Program-made: the position numbers and the translations under genes
Shown here: piece after piece, positions 63,787 to 64,000 of the stretch
Layout: each line of letters starts with the position of its first letter
Position numbering within the stretch: the first letter of the stretch is position 1
NCBI GenBank assembly: GCA_019637645.1
Contig: JAHBVH010000028.1
Span: 29,954-93,953 of the forward strand
Origin: Caldilineaceae bacterium
GTDB taxonomy: Bacteria > Chloroflexota > Anaerolineae > Caldilineales > Caldilineaceae
Length of the DNA: 64,000 nucleotides
Direction of reading: 5' to 3'
The notes under the pieces: generated by a model
What the model was told of the DNA's origin: nothing
Database searches by the model: none
The model's input: the letters and a program-made list of their open reading frames with translations, nothing else

Positions 63787-64000
63787 TCGGTATTAACGAT
63801 GACCGCCCGGCGATCAATCGCCGGGCTAGTCAACAACGCGCGCTCAAGCGAGCTACAACCCGAGTGCGCTTGAGCGCAGCTTCCGCTTCCAGCCACAGGG
63901 CTTATGAGGGGTAAGACATTAAACCGGTAGACCTTACTCGTGCGCTTTCGCGCCGCTTGACCGAGCAGGCGCTGATTTCCATCCGCGCTGCTTTACCGAA
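63787..64000. other. End of window: hairpin and dispersed repeat (copy C)
   Basis: No gene. A 10-bp hairpin GCCCGGCGAT/ATCGCCGGGC lies at 63805-63826, 19 nt after the DegT stop. Beyond it, to the end, are CGCTCAAGCG and TGCGCTTGAGCG inverted segments and a GGGTAAGACATTAAACCGGTA stretch (here GGGTAAGACATTAAACC) similar to 40790-40805. It belongs to the same dispersed family as 40770-40990 and 45077. Confidence 0.6.

Overview
The window (about 57% GC by eye, dense, no rRNA) looks like a chromosomal segment of a Chloroflexota bacterium, most likely of the Anaerolineae/Caldilineae type. This is inferred from gene content: a Tat-lipoprotein sugar-binding protein, an ArsA ATPase with an HSP20-like tail, an AAA-ATPase fused to an OmpR-type winged helix, Uma2 and BrnTA families, menaquinone-type UbiE, and many scattered small palindromes. 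No phage or complete insertion sequence is visible.

Layout. 0-11 kb: HtrA protease, zinc-ribbon protein, ATPase/winged-helix regulator, Nudix hydrolase, ManD-like enolase-superfamily enzyme, metallophosphoesterase, GDPD phosphodiesterase, UbiE and a spermidine-synthase-like/SEC-C protein. 11-18 kb: methyltransferase, a frameshifted BrnT with BrnA, a HipA-like kinase with DUF3037, SDR, an orphan SPPY-type DNA methylase, Uma2, cytochrome c and SCO. 18-27 kb: TIM-barrel isomerase, an ABC exporter pair, a second broken BrnT with its antitoxin, an amidohydrolase lacking the usual HxH, and an aminotransferase. 27-34 kb: translation genes (gatA, gatC, thrS, tRNA-Val) with two attenuation-type leaders: a T-box before an M20 peptidase, and tandem terminators behind a possible Ala-rich leader ORF before gatCA. 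34-42 kb: LON-domain protein, TruD, ArsA, a glycosyltransferase and methyltransferases.

42-64 kb is a carbohydrate-catabolism island. It holds a GH4 enzyme with the CHGx motif linked to alpha-glucuronidases, an aldose-epimerase-like protein and a FadR-type GntR regulator. Next is a seven-gene minus-strand unit running from a TTGACA-N17-TATCCT promoter (54.76 kb) to a long-stem terminator (46.32 kb): binding protein, ceramidase-like hydrolase, two permeases, DegT aminotransferase, deacetylase and Gfo/Idh oxidoreductase. A second minus-strand group holds PhyH dioxygenase, FG-GAP propeller, Gfo/Idh and a tandem amidohydrolase. A lactonase and a second DegT enzyme follow. No ABC ATPase is encoded, so a shared one is probably used. 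With the ManD-like enzyme at 5.7 kb this suggests use of uronic acid, amino-sugar or aminocyclitol substrates; the exact substrate cannot be read from sequence.

Three toxin-antitoxin loci (12.3, 23.3 and 60.5 kb) all carry disrupting lesions. A palindrome family centred on TTTTCAAAA sits 23-45 nt after gene ends at seven places. Several start codons appear to coincide with the predicted transcription start (leaderless mRNAs).
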